DNA of 64,000 nucleotides from Thermodesulfobacteriota bacterium (GCA_035325995.1 DAOKYU010000008.1:1-64000); one strand, 5' to 3'; counted from the stretch's first letter, positions 35,153-44,207 are shown. Translations and numbers: made by a program. Notes: generated by a model from the sequence alone, not told the origin.

Positions 35153-36535
35153 CTAGAAGAATTCCTCTACCGCGCCCTCTACGGAATCGACCCCGATAAG
35201 GGCAATAGAATCGTCTCCGGGCTTGAGTCTGTCAAGGTTTATGCGGGGGAGGACGCATTTTTTAAACCCGAGCTTCCGCGCCTCGTTTATCCTCATGTCG
35301 GCGTGGGATACGCCTCTCACCTCTCCCGCGAGCCCTATCTCTCCGAAGGCCGCGACCCCCGGGTCGAAGGGCTTATTCAGAAAGCTCGACACGAGCGCGA
35401 GGCATATCGCGAGGTCTATCGCGGGCTCCTCTATCTTGACGCCCCCGGCGACGTTCATGAACACGTCCTGCCCGAGTATCTGGAGCCCGGCCCTCTTTTC
35501 CAGTACGGCCAGGAGGAGCGACACACGGCTGTTGTCGAGCCCTATGGTCGTCCTCCTCGGGACGCCGAACCCGCACGGCGACACGAGCGCCTGTATCTCG
35601 ACGAGTATAGGCCGCGTCCCCTCCATGCTCGGCGTCACTACCGAGCCCGACGCGTTATACGGCCTCTCGGAGAGGAATATCTCCGACGGGTTCGTAACCT
35701 CGCGGAGTCCCGAGTCCAGCATCTCGAAAACCCCTATCTCGTTCGTCGAGCCGAACCTGTTCTTAACCGCCCTGAGTATCCTGTACGGATGGTCCTTCCC
35801 GCCCTCGAAATAAAGCACGGTATCCACGAGATGCTCCAGGACCTTCGGCCCCGCTATAGTCCCCTCCTTCGTCACGTGCCCGATTAAAAACACCGCCGTC
35901 CCGCTCGACTTCGCAAACTGCATGAGCCGCGCGGTCGATTCCCTTATCTGCCCGACGCTTCCGGGAGCCGAGGCGAAGGTCTCGGTGAACATAGTCTGTA
36001 TCGAGTCTATAACGACTATCTCCGGCGCGAGCTTTTCCATCTCCTGCAGTATCGCCTCGACGGACGTTTCGGTCAGCACGTATACGTCCCCCGACGAAAC
36101 GCCCGTCCTCTCGGCCCTCATCTTCACCTGCACGGGGGATTCCTCGCCCGTCACGTAAAGGAACCTGTGCTCGCCCGCGCCGCCCCGGCTCACCCTCTCG
36201 CTCACGTAATTCAGCATCTGAAGCGCGAGCGTCGATTTCCCGATTCCCGGGTCCCCGCCCACGAGTATCACGGAGCCCGGAACGAACCCCCCGCCGAGCA
36301 CCCTGTCGAGCTCCCCGTTCCCGGTCGGTATGCGCGCCTCCCTGTCACTCGATATCGCGGAAATCGGACGCGGCCCCTCGGTCCGGGCGCGCCGTGCCGG
36401 GCTCTTCGCCTTCTCGACGGTCTCCTCGACGTAGGAATTCCAGCTCCCGCACTCCGGGCACTTCCCGAGCCACCTCGGCGACGGGTTCCCGCACTCCTGG
36501 CAGACGTACTGCATTACGCTTCTCGTTCTTTTCAT
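35153..36535 (-). CDS. radA: DNA repair protein RadA (Sms)
   Basis: A RecA-like helicase that aids branch migration in recombination. 460 residues: N-terminal C4 zinc finger (Cys12, Cys15, Cys26, Cys29), RecA core with Walker A GGDPGIGKS (93-101), the RadA-specific KNRFGSTNEIGVFEM, and a C-terminal Lon-protease-like domain (SPCGFGVPRRTTIGLDNSR). ATG 36535 is chosen since the zinc finger begins soon after; an in-frame TTG lies 13 codons upstream. A TATAAT lies near 36569. It is followed by murI. Confidence 0.96.
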   Translation of the reverse strand: MKRTRSVMQYVCQECGNPSPRWLGKCPECGSWNSYVEETVEKAKSPARRARTEGPRPISAISSDREARIPTGNGELDRVLGGGFVPGSVILVGGDPGIGKSTLALQMLNYVSERVSRGGAGEHRFLYVTGEESPVQVKMRAERTGVSSGDVYVLTETSVEAILQEMEKLAPEIVVIDSIQTMFTETFASAPGSVGQIRESTARLMQFAKSSGTAVFLIGHVTKEGTIAGPKVLEHLVDTVLYFEGGKDHPYRILRAVKNRFGSTNEIGVFEMLDSGLREVTNPSEIFLSERPYNASGSVVTPSMEGTRPILVEIQALVSPCGFGVPRRTTIGLDNSRVSLLLAVLEKRAGLQILGQDVFMNVAGGVKIEEPAIDLAICLALVSSFLNKPFDPGVAAFGEIGLAGEVRGVSHADMRINEARKLGFKKCVLPRINLDRLKPGDDSIALIGVDSVEGAVEEFF

Positions 36536-36664
36536 CTGGCTATCCGGGGTTTCGTACGAGTGGACATTATACAATATTCAGGTTAATAAATAGAGCGGCC
36601 GGGGGCGTGCATCTACACCTTTTCTGCAAGGGGTGAACGAGTAGAATAAGACGAGGAGGGCGGC

Positions 36665-37420
36665 ATGAGCGAAGACGAGAAGGAAGGGAAGGGCAAAACG
36701 CCCGGACAGGGCGGGCCCGGCCGAATAAAGGACGAATCCTTTAAGCTCTGGGGCGGCCTCCCCCGCTCGCGCGACCCCGAGGGCGGGCGGCTGAAGCGCC
36801 CGCTTTCGTGGCAGGACGCCCTCGCCGAGCTCATCGACGGCAACAGGCGCTTCATAGGCACCATGAAAGAGAGCACCGTCGAAAGAACCCCCGAGCGCCG
36901 GATGGAAGTCGCCGACGAGCAGACCCCCTTCGCCGTCATACTCTCATGCGCCGATTCCCGCGTCTCGCCGGAGATAGTCTTCGACCAGTGGATAGGAGAC
37001 CTCTTCGTCATCCGGATCGCCGGCAACATAGTCAACCCCCCTCACTACGGCATACTCGGCAGCATCGAATACGGCGTCGCGACCCTCGGCGCTAACCTCG
37101 TCATGGTCCTCGGGCACAGCAGGTGCGGGGCGGTCACGGCGGCGGTTCAGGCCGTCGAGACGGGCGTGGAGTTCCCCGGCTCTATAGCCTCGATAATCGA
37201 CACCATAACCCCCGCCGTTAGGAGCGCCGCGAAAATGCCGGGCGACCTCCTCCAAAACTCCGTCATGGAAAACGTCAGGCTGAGCGTCAAGAAGATCGAA
37301 ACGGCTTCCCCCATACTGACCCCGCTCATTAAAAGCGGCACGGTCAGGGTCGTCGGCGGAAAGTACGATCTCGTCACGGGCGAGGTCACCCTCTATACAG
37401 ACATCGATACGCCGGCTTAA
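36665..37420 (+). CDS. beta-class carbonic anhydrase
   Basis: Interconverts CO2 and bicarbonate. 251 residues. The zinc ligands and dyad are intact: Cys95, Asp97, Arg99 (LSCADSR) and His151, Cys154 (GHSRCGAV). A charged, Gly/Pro-rich N-terminal extension of about 45 residues precedes the usual start (SWQDALAELIDGNRRF). No signal peptide is apparent, so it is cytoplasmic. GAGGAGG precedes the ATG. Its neighbours (radA diverging, htpG downstream) give no functional hint. Confidence 0.95.
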   Translation: MSEDEKEGKGKTPGQGGPGRIKDESFKLWGGLPRSRDPEGGRLKRPLSWQDALAELIDGNRRFIGTMKESTVERTPERRMEVADEQTPFAVILSCADSRVSPEIVFDQWIGDLFVIRIAGNIVNPPHYGILGSIEYGVATLGANLVMVLGHSRCGAVTAAVQAVETGVEFPGSIASIIDTITPAVRSAAKMPGDLLQNSVMENVRLSVKKIETASPILTPLIKSGTVRVVGGKYDLVTGEVTLYTDIDTPA

Positions 37421-37468
37421 CGGCTTCCCGCCTCGCCGCACGGCAGCTCCATATTTCAACATCCAGCC

Positions 37469-37496
37469 CTTGAAATTCCGGCGCCCGTGACTATTT
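37469..37496 (+). promoter_or_regulatory. candidate heat-shock (sigma-32-like) or sigma-70 promoter of htpG
   Basis: CTTGAAA (37469-37475) matches the sigma-32 -35 exactly; 13 bases on, GACTATTT (37489-37496) half-matches CCCCATNT. The same bases can be read as sigma-70 TTGAAA-N16-TATTTT. The position 60-90 bases before htpG favours a heat-shock role. Confidence 0.42.
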
Positions 37497-37554
37497 TTTA
37501 TTTGAATTTCATACCCGAGTCCGTGCAAGGAATCACCGGAGGAATAATCTTAAA

Positions 37555-39405
37555 ATGACAGAGCAGTCACCGAGAAAGCACGAGTTCCAGGCCGAAGTCA
37601 GGCAGGTGCTCGACATCGTAATAAATTCCCTCTACAGGGACAAGGAAGTCTTCATACGCGAGCTCGTCTCCAACGCTTCCGACGCCCTCGAAAAACTACG
37701 CCACATACAGCTCACCGAAAAAGACATTTACGACGAGGAGCTCCCTCTCGAAATCAACATCAGGACCGACGAGGCGGAGAACACCATCACCATAGAAGAC
37801 CACGGCGTCGGCATGAGCGAAGAAGACCTCGTCCAAAACCTCGGCACGATAGCCCACTCCGGCTCGAAGGCGTTTTTAAAGGCCGTAAGGGAAGAGGGCA
37901 GGGCGGACCCCGATCTCATCGGCCGGTTCGGAGTCGGGTTCTACAGCGTCTTCATGGTGGCGGATTCCGTCGAGGTCCACACGCACGACTGGCGGAAGGA
38001 CGGGAAGAGCCTCCTCTGGAAAAGTAGCGGCGCGGGCTCCTACGAGATCGAAACCATATCGGGCGAGAGGCGCGGCACGAAGATAGTCGCCCATTTAAAG
38101 GAAGACGCAAAGGAATTCGCCGACGCCGACCGCGTCCGCGACGTGCTCACGCACTACTCCAGCTTCGTCCAGTTCCCGATAAAGCTCAACGGCGAGCAGG
38201 TGAACACCGTCCAGCCCCTATGGACGCGGAACAAATCCGAGATCGCGGACGAGGAATATAACGAGTTCTACAAGTTCCAGGCGGGCGCCTTCGACGACCC
38301 TCTCTACAGGCTCCACTTCAGCTCCGACGCCCCGCTCGAAATAAATGCGCTCGTTTTCGTTCCCGGCGAGAACCCCGAAAGGTGGGGCTTCGGCAAGGTA
38401 GACCCGGGCGTCAGCCTCTACTCGCGAAGAATCCTCATCGATCCGAAACCCGACGGCCTCCTCCCCGACTGGCTCAGGTTCCTTAAAGGTGTCGTCGACA
38501 GCTCCGACATCCCGCTCAACATCTCGCGCGAGAGCATGCAGGACAGTGCGCTGACGAAAAGAATAGGGCAGGTCATCACCGGGAGATTCATAAAATTCCT
38601 CGAAGACGAGGCGAAGAAGGACCCGGCGAAATTCGAAGAGTTCTACAGGAAGTTCTCTATATATCTCAAGGAAGGAATAGCGGCGGACCTCAAAAACAGG
38701 GATCAGCTCGCAAAGCTCCTCCGCTACGAATCCTCGGCGACGGAAAAAGGCAAGCTCACGACGCTCGAAGAATACGCCGCCCGTATGAAGGACGGCCAGA
38801 AAGAGATTTATTACCTCTACGCCCCCGGCCGCGAAATCCTCGAGGCCGGCCCGCACATCGAGGCCTTCCGGGCCCGCGGCCTCGAAGTCCTCTACCTCTA
38901 CGAACCCGTAGACGAATTCGTTATGACGAGCCTCGGAAAGTACGACGATAAAGAGCTCGTCTCGGCCGACAACGCATCGATCGATTTCGGCGACGATGGA
39001 AAAGCGCCGGAGAGCAAGGTCTCGGAAGAGGACGCGAAGGCGCTCACTGCGTGGTTCAAGGACGTCCTCGGGGACAGGGTGAACGAGGTCGTCATGAGTA
39101 AGCGCCTCGTCGACAGCCCGGCGGTCGCTCTCAATGCAGACAAGTTCATGACCCCCTCCATGCGCCGGATGATGAAGGCGATACAGCGTGAAGGCAAAAT
39201 CGAGAATTCGATTAACCTCGAGCTCAACCCCGCGCACAAGCTCATCGAGGGGCTTTCCGTGCTCAGGGACAAAGACCCCGAAACTGCTAAGCTCGTCGCC
39301 GAGCAGATTTTCGACAACGCCCTCGTCGCGGCCGGATTCATGGAAGATGCGCGGGAAATGGTAGGCAGGGTCTACAGCATCCTCGAACGTGTGACGGAAA
39401 AATAG
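37555..39405 (+). CDS. htpG: molecular chaperone HtpG (Hsp90)
   Basis: ATP-dependent chaperone. 616 residues: GHKL ATPase domain (EFQAEVRQVLDIVINSLYRD, FIRELVSNASDALEKLR, EDHGVGMS, GTIAHSGSKAFL, GRFGVGFYSVFMVAD), middle domain (PLNISRESMQDSALTKRI) and C-terminal dimerisation domain (PSMRRMMKAIQRE). Length as in E. coli (624). GGAGG lies 12 bases before the ATG. Probably monocistronic and heat-induced, given the upstream CTTGAAA element. Confidence 0.97.
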   Translation: MTEQSPRKHEFQAEVRQVLDIVINSLYRDKEVFIRELVSNASDALEKLRHIQLTEKDIYDEELPLEINIRTDEAENTITIEDHGVGMSEEDLVQNLGTIAHSGSKAFLKAVREEGRADPDLIGRFGVGFYSVFMVADSVEVHTHDWRKDGKSLLWKSSGAGSYEIETISGERRGTKIVAHLKEDAKEFADADRVRDVLTHYSSFVQFPIKLNGEQVNTVQPLWTRNKSEIADEEYNEFYKFQAGAFDDPLYRLHFSSDAPLEINALVFVPGENPERWGFGKVDPGVSLYSRRILIDPKPDGLLPDWLRFLKGVVDSSDIPLNISRESMQDSALTKRIGQVITGRFIKFLEDEAKKDPAKFEEFYRKFSIYLKEGIAADLKNRDQLAKLLRYESSATEKGKLTTLEEYAARMKDGQKEIYYLYAPGREILEAGPHIEAFRARGLEVLYLYEPVDEFVMTSLGKYDDKELVSADNASIDFGDDGKAPESKVSEEDAKALTAWFKDVLGDRVNEVVMSKRLVDSPAVALNADKFMTPSMRRMMKAIQREGKIENSINLELNPAHKLIEGLSVLRDKDPETAKLVAEQIFDNALVAAGFMEDAREMVGRVYSILERVTEK

Positions 39406-39468
39406 CTTACATCATCCTGCGTTCGGGTTTAATATGTGTTTCTGATAACAGTTGAACGGGGGAGTAAT

Positions 39469-39840
39469 ATGCTTACGAAAAAGCTCGCCGACCACGTCGT
39501 GGTCCATTCGCCATTTTGCGGCGAGATACGCGAAATCCTTCTCGGCGGCGATTACGACAAGCTCGGTGTCGCCGTCGCGATCGATATAAACCCCACGACG
39601 GCTCACTTTCACAAAACATTCGACGAGATATATTTCGTCCTCGACGGCGAGCTCGAGCTCGAATTTTACGACCCCGAATCCGGCAGGACGTGGACGGAAT
39701 CATTATCTGCGAACGAGCTCGCGGTAGTTTCGAATGGCATTCACCACAGAGTCATTAAAGCAACGGAAAAGAACCGCCTTTGCGTGCTCAGCGCTCCCCC
39801 GTTTCACGCCGACGACGAGAACCCGTCCGATAAAATATAA
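39469..39840 (+). CDS. cupin-domain protein
   Basis: A 123-residue single-domain cupin. The metal-binding motif is TAHFHKTFDEIYFVLDGELE and the second is NGIHHRVI. ATG 39469 is fixed by GGGGGAG just upstream; a longer frame from 39436 lacks a ribosome site. Cupins of this size include isomerases, dioxygenases and sensory domains; the activity cannot be assigned. Stands alone between htpG and the MoxR gene. Confidence 0.85.
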   Translation: MLTKKLADHVVVHSPFCGEIREILLGGDYDKLGVAVAIDINPTTAHFHKTFDEIYFVLDGELELEFYDPESGRTWTESLSANELAVVSNGIHHRVIKATEKNRLCVLSAPPFHADDENPSDKI

Positions 39841-39883
39841 AAGCCCGGCCACGGCGGGCGCATCTTCCCGGGGCCGCCGGTAT

Positions 39884-39912
39884 TTGCCTAACCCGCTCAT
39901 AAAAAGTATAAT
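39884..39912 (+). promoter_or_regulatory. promoter of the MoxR-VWA operon
   Basis: TTGCCT (39884-39889), 17-base spacer, perfect TATAAT (39907-39912). The predicted leader is about 90 bases. No Shine-Dalgarno is obvious before the ATG at 40006. Confidence 0.65.
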
Positions 39913-40005
39913 TTCTACTACTTAAGGGGTTTAGAGCCGGTCGGGGAAGAGCAGGTCCACAACCGTAAAACCAACAAAATCTAAAATACTCACGGGGCTT
40001 AATAT

Positions 40006-40842
40006 ATGAGATTCGAAGGCACGGAAAATTATATCTCGACGCGGGACCTTAACCTCGCCGTAAACGCTTCGATAACACTTCAGCGCCCGCTCCTCATAAA
40101 GGGCGAGCCCGGCACGGGCAAGACGATGCTCGCGTTCGAGGTGGCCGAGGCCCTCGGAAAGGAGCTCATCACGTGGCACGTAAAGTCCTCGACGACGGCG
40201 CAGCAGGGGCTCTACGAATACGACGCCGTCTCCCGACTCCGCGATTCCCAGCTCGGGGACGACAGGGTCAACGACATCGCGAACTATATAAAGAAAGGGA
40301 AGCTCTGGGAGGCTTTCGAATCCGAAGAGCAGATAGTGCTCCTCATCGACGAGATCGACAAGGCGGACATCGAATTCCCTAACGACCTTCTGTTAGAGCT
40401 CGACCGCATGGAGTTCTACTGCTACGAGCTCCGAAAGACCATAAGGGCCAGGGAGCGCCCGATAATCATCATCACGTCCAACAACGAAAAGGAGCTCCCC
40501 GACGCATTCTTAAGGAGATGCTTCTTCCACTACATCAGCTTCCCCGACAGAGAAACGTTAAAGGCCATAGTAAAGGTTCACTACCCGAAGCTCGAAGGGA
40601 AGCTCATCGAAAACGCCATGAATATCTTCTACGACCTCCGCGAGATCGACGGCCTCAAGAAGAAGCCCTCGACGAGCGAATTAATAGACTGGCTAAAGCT
40701 CCTCATGGTCGGGAAGATCACGGAGTCCGAGCTCGGCGCGGTGGATCTCTCCGAAAGCCTTCCGCCCTACGCGGGCGCGCTCCTAAAGAACGAGCAGGAC
40801 CACGACCTCCTTTCCCGCATCAGGCTCAGGTTCAGGCGCTGA
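40006..40842 (+). CDS. MoxR-family AAA+ ATPase
   Basis: 278 residues. Walker A GEPGTGKT (33-40), Walker B VLLIDEIDKAD (111-121), sensor region IIITSNNEKELPDAFLRRC. MoxR ATPases work with von Willebrand factor A (VWA) proteins as metal-insertion or maturation chaperones. The next gene, 46 bases on, encodes such a VWA partner. The clients of this pair are not evident: no CODH, methanol dehydrogenase or Rubisco gene is present. Confidence 0.93.
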   Translation: MRFEGTENYISTRDLNLAVNASITLQRPLLIKGEPGTGKTMLAFEVAEALGKELITWHVKSSTTAQQGLYEYDAVSRLRDSQLGDDRVNDIANYIKKGKLWEAFESEEQIVLLIDEIDKADIEFPNDLLLELDRMEFYCYELRKTIRARERPIIIITSNNEKELPDAFLRRCFFHYISFPDRETLKAIVKVHYPKLEGKLIENAMNIFYDLREIDGLKKKPSTSELIDWLKLLMVGKITESELGAVDLSESLPPYAGALLKNEQDHDLLSRIRLRFRR

Positions 40843-40888
40843 TACAGGCCGCCGTAGGCGGGCGCAATTCGATTCACGAAGGTGAGAA

Positions 40889-42091
40889 ATGTTTCTCGAC
40901 TTTTTTCTGCTTCTTAAAAACGACGGCATACCGGTAACCATAAAGGAGTACCTCACCCTCCTCGAAGCGCTCGACGAAGGCATAGGCGAGTACAGCGTGG
41001 ACGATTTCTACTACCTCTCCCGCACGTCCCTCATAAAGCACGAGCATCACCTCGACAGATTCGATCTCCTCTTCGGCTATTTCTTCGAAGGCGTCGAAAA
41101 AATAGACACCGAGGAGTTCATGAAGATACCCGAGGAATGGCTCAGGAAGAGCTTCGTCAACGCGCTTACGGACGAAGAGAAGGAGCTCATAAAAGGGATG
41201 GGCGGCCTCGACAAGCTCCTTGAGCGCCTGAAGGAATTAATGAAGGAGCAGAAGAAACGCCACGAGGGCGGTGGCAAGTGGATAGGCACGGGAGGCACGT
41301 CCCCCTTCGGCGCCTACGGTTACAACCCCGAGGGCATCAGGATAGGGCAGGACGAGAGCCGCCACAGAAGGGCGGTCAAGGTGTGGGACAAGCGCGAATT
41401 CAAGGACCTCGACGACTCCGTCGAGCTCCAGACGAGGAACATGAAGATGGCCCTCCGCCGCCTCCGCATACTCACACGCGAAGGAACTTCGGAAGAGCTC
41501 GACCTAGATAAAACGATAGACAAAACGTCGCGCAACGCCGGCTTTCTCGAGATCGAAATGGTCCCGGCGAAAAAGAACAACGTAAAGGTTTTACTCTTCC
41601 TCGACATCGGCGGCTCGATGGACGATCATATCGAGCTGTGCTCGCGCCTCTTCTCCGCAGCAAAATACGAGTTCAAGCATCTTGAATACTACTACTTCCA
41701 CAACTGCCTCTACGAATTCGTCTGGAAGAACAATAAAAGAAGGTGGCAGGAAGCGATACCCACGTTCGAGGTTTTCAACAAGTACAACAGCGACTACAAG
41801 GTCATAATCGTGGGCGACGCGTCGATGTCTCCCTACGAGCTCCTGTATCAGAACGGCAGCGTCGAGCACAACAACGACGAGGCCGGCTTCGTCTGGCTCG
41901 ACCGCCTGAAGACCCGCTACCCCGACATCGTCTGGCTCAACCCCGTCCCCGTCCCGCAGTGGAAATACACCGAGTCCATAGGCATGGTCAAGCAGTTCAT
42001 GAACGACCGCATGTTCCCGCTGACGCTCTCCGGCCTCCAGAAAGCCATCCGCGCGCTCAAAGACAGAAAAATCAAATTCGAAGGGCATTGA
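40889..42091 (+). CDS. VWA-domain protein (CoxE-like), partner of the MoxR ATPase
   Basis: 400 residues. The C-terminal VWA domain has a MIDAS of the form DxGxS (Asp239, Gly241, Ser243 in FLDIGGSMDD); the first Ser of the usual DxSxS is Gly. An N-terminal helical region (about 1-125) precedes a Gly-rich segment (GTGGTSPFGAYGYNPEGIRI). MoxR plus CoxE-like proteins form an AAA+/VWA chaperone pair. AAGGTGAG precedes the ATG. The AT-rich orphan starts two bases after its stop. Confidence 0.9.
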   Translation: MFLDFFLLLKNDGIPVTIKEYLTLLEALDEGIGEYSVDDFYYLSRTSLIKHEHHLDRFDLLFGYFFEGVEKIDTEEFMKIPEEWLRKSFVNALTDEEKELIKGMGGLDKLLERLKELMKEQKKRHEGGGKWIGTGGTSPFGAYGYNPEGIRIGQDESRHRRAVKVWDKREFKDLDDSVELQTRNMKMALRRLRILTREGTSEELDLDKTIDKTSRNAGFLEIEMVPAKKNNVKVLLFLDIGGSMDDHIELCSRLFSAAKYEFKHLEYYYFHNCLYEFVWKNNKRRWQEAIPTFEVFNKYNSDYKVIIVGDASMSPYELLYQNGSVEHNNDEAGFVWLDRLKTRYPDIVWLNPVPVPQWKYTESIGMVKQFMNDRMFPLTLSGLQKAIRALKDRKIKFEGH

Positions 42092-42093
42092 CT

Positions 42094-42519
42094 ATGACTT
42101 TTCCCACTTTAGACAATATTGTCGCTGTGTTGGGATTATTAGGAATTGGGGGAATCATAGGGAATTATGTTCGAATTCTGTTGGAAAGAAAAAACCAAGC
42201 CCAATTACAGAAACAAGAATTTAAGGAAACTCGATATAAGTGTATTGTTCTGCTTATGTATGCTTCGTTAGATTTTGAAAAAGAAATACACAATCTCAGA
42301 AAGCATGGTCGCGATTTTGCTTCTTATGAAGAATTAATGGAAGAACTAAAAACTGAATGGTACAACATGATTCTATTTGCTTCTGACGAAGTTCTCAGAA
42401 CAACTCATGCTTTTATTTTAAATCCTTCGGTTTCATTGTTTAAAAATACCGTGTTGGCGATGCGAAGGGATCTTTGGGGCGGGAAACTTTCTGAAGATCT
42501 TATTGATCTCAAGTTTTAA
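42094..42519 (+). CDS. AT-rich orphan gene, membrane-anchored protein of unknown function
   Basis: A 141-residue protein I do not recognise. It has one N-terminal hydrophobic helix (IVAVLGLLGIGGIIGNYVRI), then a polar, mostly helical cytoplasmic part (KNQAQLQKQEFKETRYKCIV, YASLDFEKEIHNLRKHGRDF). The DNA is strikingly AT-rich and uses TTA, AGA, ATT and AAA codons unlike every neighbour, a sign of recent transfer. It begins two bases after the VWA stop with a weak AAGGG ribosome site. No transposase or repeat flanks it. Confidence 0.75.
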   Translation: MTFPTLDNIVAVLGLLGIGGIIGNYVRILLERKNQAQLQKQEFKETRYKCIVLLMYASLDFEKEIHNLRKHGRDFASYEELMEELKTEWYNMILFASDEVLRTTHAFILNPSVSLFKNTVLAMRRDLWGGKLSEDLIDLKF

Positions 42520-42563
42520 ATCGTGTCCAAATAAAAAATCAATGTACTGTTCATAATCGGCAA

Positions 42564-43022
42564 ATGATCCTCTCAATCGACCTCATCAACTTCGTAGTCT
42601 CCGACCTCGAAAGGTCAGTCAGGTTCTATACAGAGCTACTCGGGTTCCATGAATCGAAGCGCGCGCATCTGGAAGGCGACTGGATAGAAAAGATAGTGGG
42701 ACTCAAAGGCGTCGTCGCCGACGTCGCCTTCATAATCGCGCCCGCGGGCGAGCCCCGCATCGAGCTCCTCTGCTATAAAACCCCCTCGGGTGAATCGATA
42801 CCCGCAAACTCCCTCGCCAACACTGTCGGCATCCGGCACATAGCCTTCAGGGTAGACGACATTCACGCAGCCGCCCGGAAGCTCAAAGACGCCGGGGTAA
42901 AGCTCCTCGGCGACCCGGTCATCGTCCCCGAAACCGTCGTCACGCACGACGCCGGCCACAAGATGCTCTGCTACTTCCACGACCCCGACGGCATCCTTCT
43001 CGAAATCACCGAGTATAAATAG
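42564..43022 (+). CDS. glyoxalase/bleomycin-resistance (VOC) family protein
   Basis: 152 residues with the paired beta-alpha-beta-beta-beta modules of VOC enzymes: NFVVSDLERSVRFYTELLGF in the first and RHIAFRVDDIHAAARKLKDA, FHDPDGILLEITEY in the second. Metal ligands fit the His/Glu pattern (His in IRHIAF, Glu in LEITEY). Members act as lactoylglutathione lyases, dioxygenases or epimerases; substrate unknown. GC-rich and typical of the genome, unlike the gene before it. Confidence 0.88.
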   Translation: MILSIDLINFVVSDLERSVRFYTELLGFHESKRAHLEGDWIEKIVGLKGVVADVAFIIAPAGEPRIELLCYKTPSGESIPANSLANTVGIRHIAFRVDDIHAAARKLKDAGVKLLGDPVIVPETVVTHDAGHKMLCYFHDPDGILLEITEYK

Positions 43023-43073
43023 CGCGCAGCTCTTTTTTCAGGGGGGGGACTATAGTGGGGGGTACATTCAATC

Positions 43074-43110
43074 TGTCATTCCCAACGATTTCGAGCGAGC
43101 GAGGAATCGG
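43074..43110. repeat. dispersed palindromic repeat, copy 1 (TGTCATTCC...GGAATCGG)
   Basis: Ends pair as ATTCC/GGAAT around CGAGCGAGCGA. It resembles the short GTCATTSC...GSAATC elements scattered through many bacterial genomes. It lies in the 273-base gap between the VOC gene and purU, with a second copy 144 bases further on. Confidence 0.55.
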
Positions 43111-43216
43111 ACGCCTCCACATAAATCTTCGACGTTTATCCAGTACCGCTCAAAATTTGCCTATACATCGGGAATCCATTTCCACAAGCAATTTGTTAGA
43201 ATTATTTGTCTTCTAA

Positions 43217-43246
43217 TCCCTCCTTGGGAAAAGGGGGGGTGGGAGG
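43217..43246. repeat. G-rich inverted element
   Basis: CCCTCC (43218-43223) pairs with GGGAGG (43240-43246) around an AAAAGGGGGGG core. The core resembles that at 68-80 at the left edge of the window. Possibly another dispersed repeat. Confidence 0.3.
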
Positions 43247-43253
43247 TTTACAC

Positions 43254-43294
43254 GTCATTGCTGGCAGAGCAGCGAAACGGCGCGCGGCAATCTC
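43254..43294. repeat. dispersed palindromic repeat, copy 2 (GTCATTGC...GCAATCTC)
   Basis: Ends pair as ATTGC/GCAAT; the middle holds AGCGAAACGGCGCG. Same overall plan as the copy at 43074 with the C/G swap typical of such families. It abuts the purU stop codon, so it could shape the 3' end of that transcript. Confidence 0.55.
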
Positions 43295-43295
43295 G

Positions 43296-44186
43296 CTAAT
43301 CGAAGATCAGCGTCCTGTTCCCATAGACCAGGATCTTCCTCTTCAGGTGATACCACACGGCCTGCGACAGCACTACCTTCTCCAGGTCGCGCCCCTTTCG
43401 TATAAGGTCCTCGACACTGTCCTTGTGCGTGATGCGGACGACGTTCTGGTCTATTATCGGCCCCGCGTCGAGCTCCGCGGTCACATAATGGCTCGTCGCG
43501 CCGATGATCTTCACTCCCCTCTCGTACGCCGAATGATACGGCCTCGCCCCTGGAAATGCCGGCAGGAACGAGTGGTGGATGTTTATTATCCTGTGGGGAT
43601 ACTGCGACACGAAATCACCGCTCAGTATCTGCATGTACCTCGCCAGGACGACGAAGTCTATGTCGTATTCTTTCAAGAGCTCCATCTGCTTTTTCTCGGC
43701 GGCCGCCTTGTCTTCCTTCACGTTCGGCGTCACGTGAAAATTAATGCCGAACGCGCGCGCCACGGGCTCCAGGTCCTCGTGGTTGCTGATTATGAGCGGC
43801 ACCTCGACGTTCCACTGATCGGACTGGGACCGCGACAATATATCGTGAAGACAGTGCGGCATCTTCGACACGAATATCGCCATCTTCTGGACGTAGTCCG
43901 AAAAATAAAGGCTCCACTTCATGCCGAACCTTTCCGCGATCAGCGTCTGAAAATACTCGCCTATCTTATCCGGGGGTATGCTGAAGTTCGTCAGGTCCCA
44001 CTCGACGCGCATGAAGAACACCTTCTCCTGCGTGTCCACGTGCTGGTCGAGATAAATTATGTTTCCGTCGTTCTTGAATATGAACTCGGTGATCGCGGAT
44101 ACGAGCCCCTTTCTGTCGGGGCAGTGTACGAGTAATATCGCCGAGCGTACGTCCTTTCCGTTCTGTTCTGTCATGTCCTTTTCCAT
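43296..44186 (-). CDS. purU: formyltetrahydrofolate deformylase
   Basis: Hydrolyses 10-formyl-THF to formate and THF, balancing one-carbon pools. 296 residues: N-terminal ACT domain (AILLVHCPDRKGLVSAITEF) and a formyltransferase-like catalytic domain with the Asn-His...Asp set (NIHHSFLPAFPGARPYHSAY, ATSHYVTAELDAGPII). Start is either 44186 or the Met four codons inside (44174, directly behind AAAAGGAC); the first is listed. It lies 21 bases after the zincin gene and shares its promoter. Confidence 0.95.
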   Translation of the reverse strand: MEKDMTEQNGKDVRSAILLVHCPDRKGLVSAITEFIFKNDGNIIYLDQHVDTQEKVFFMRVEWDLTNFSIPPDKIGEYFQTLIAERFGMKWSLYFSDYVQKMAIFVSKMPHCLHDILSRSQSDQWNVEVPLIISNHEDLEPVARAFGINFHVTPNVKEDKAAAEKKQMELLKEYDIDFVVLARYMQILSGDFVSQYPHRIINIHHSFLPAFPGARPYHSAYERGVKIIGATSHYVTAELDAGPIIDQNVVRITHKDSVEDLIRKGRDLEKVVLSQAVWYHLKRKILVYGNRTLIFD

Positions 44187-44207
44187 AAGCGCGTGAGCGG
44201 CGGCCGG

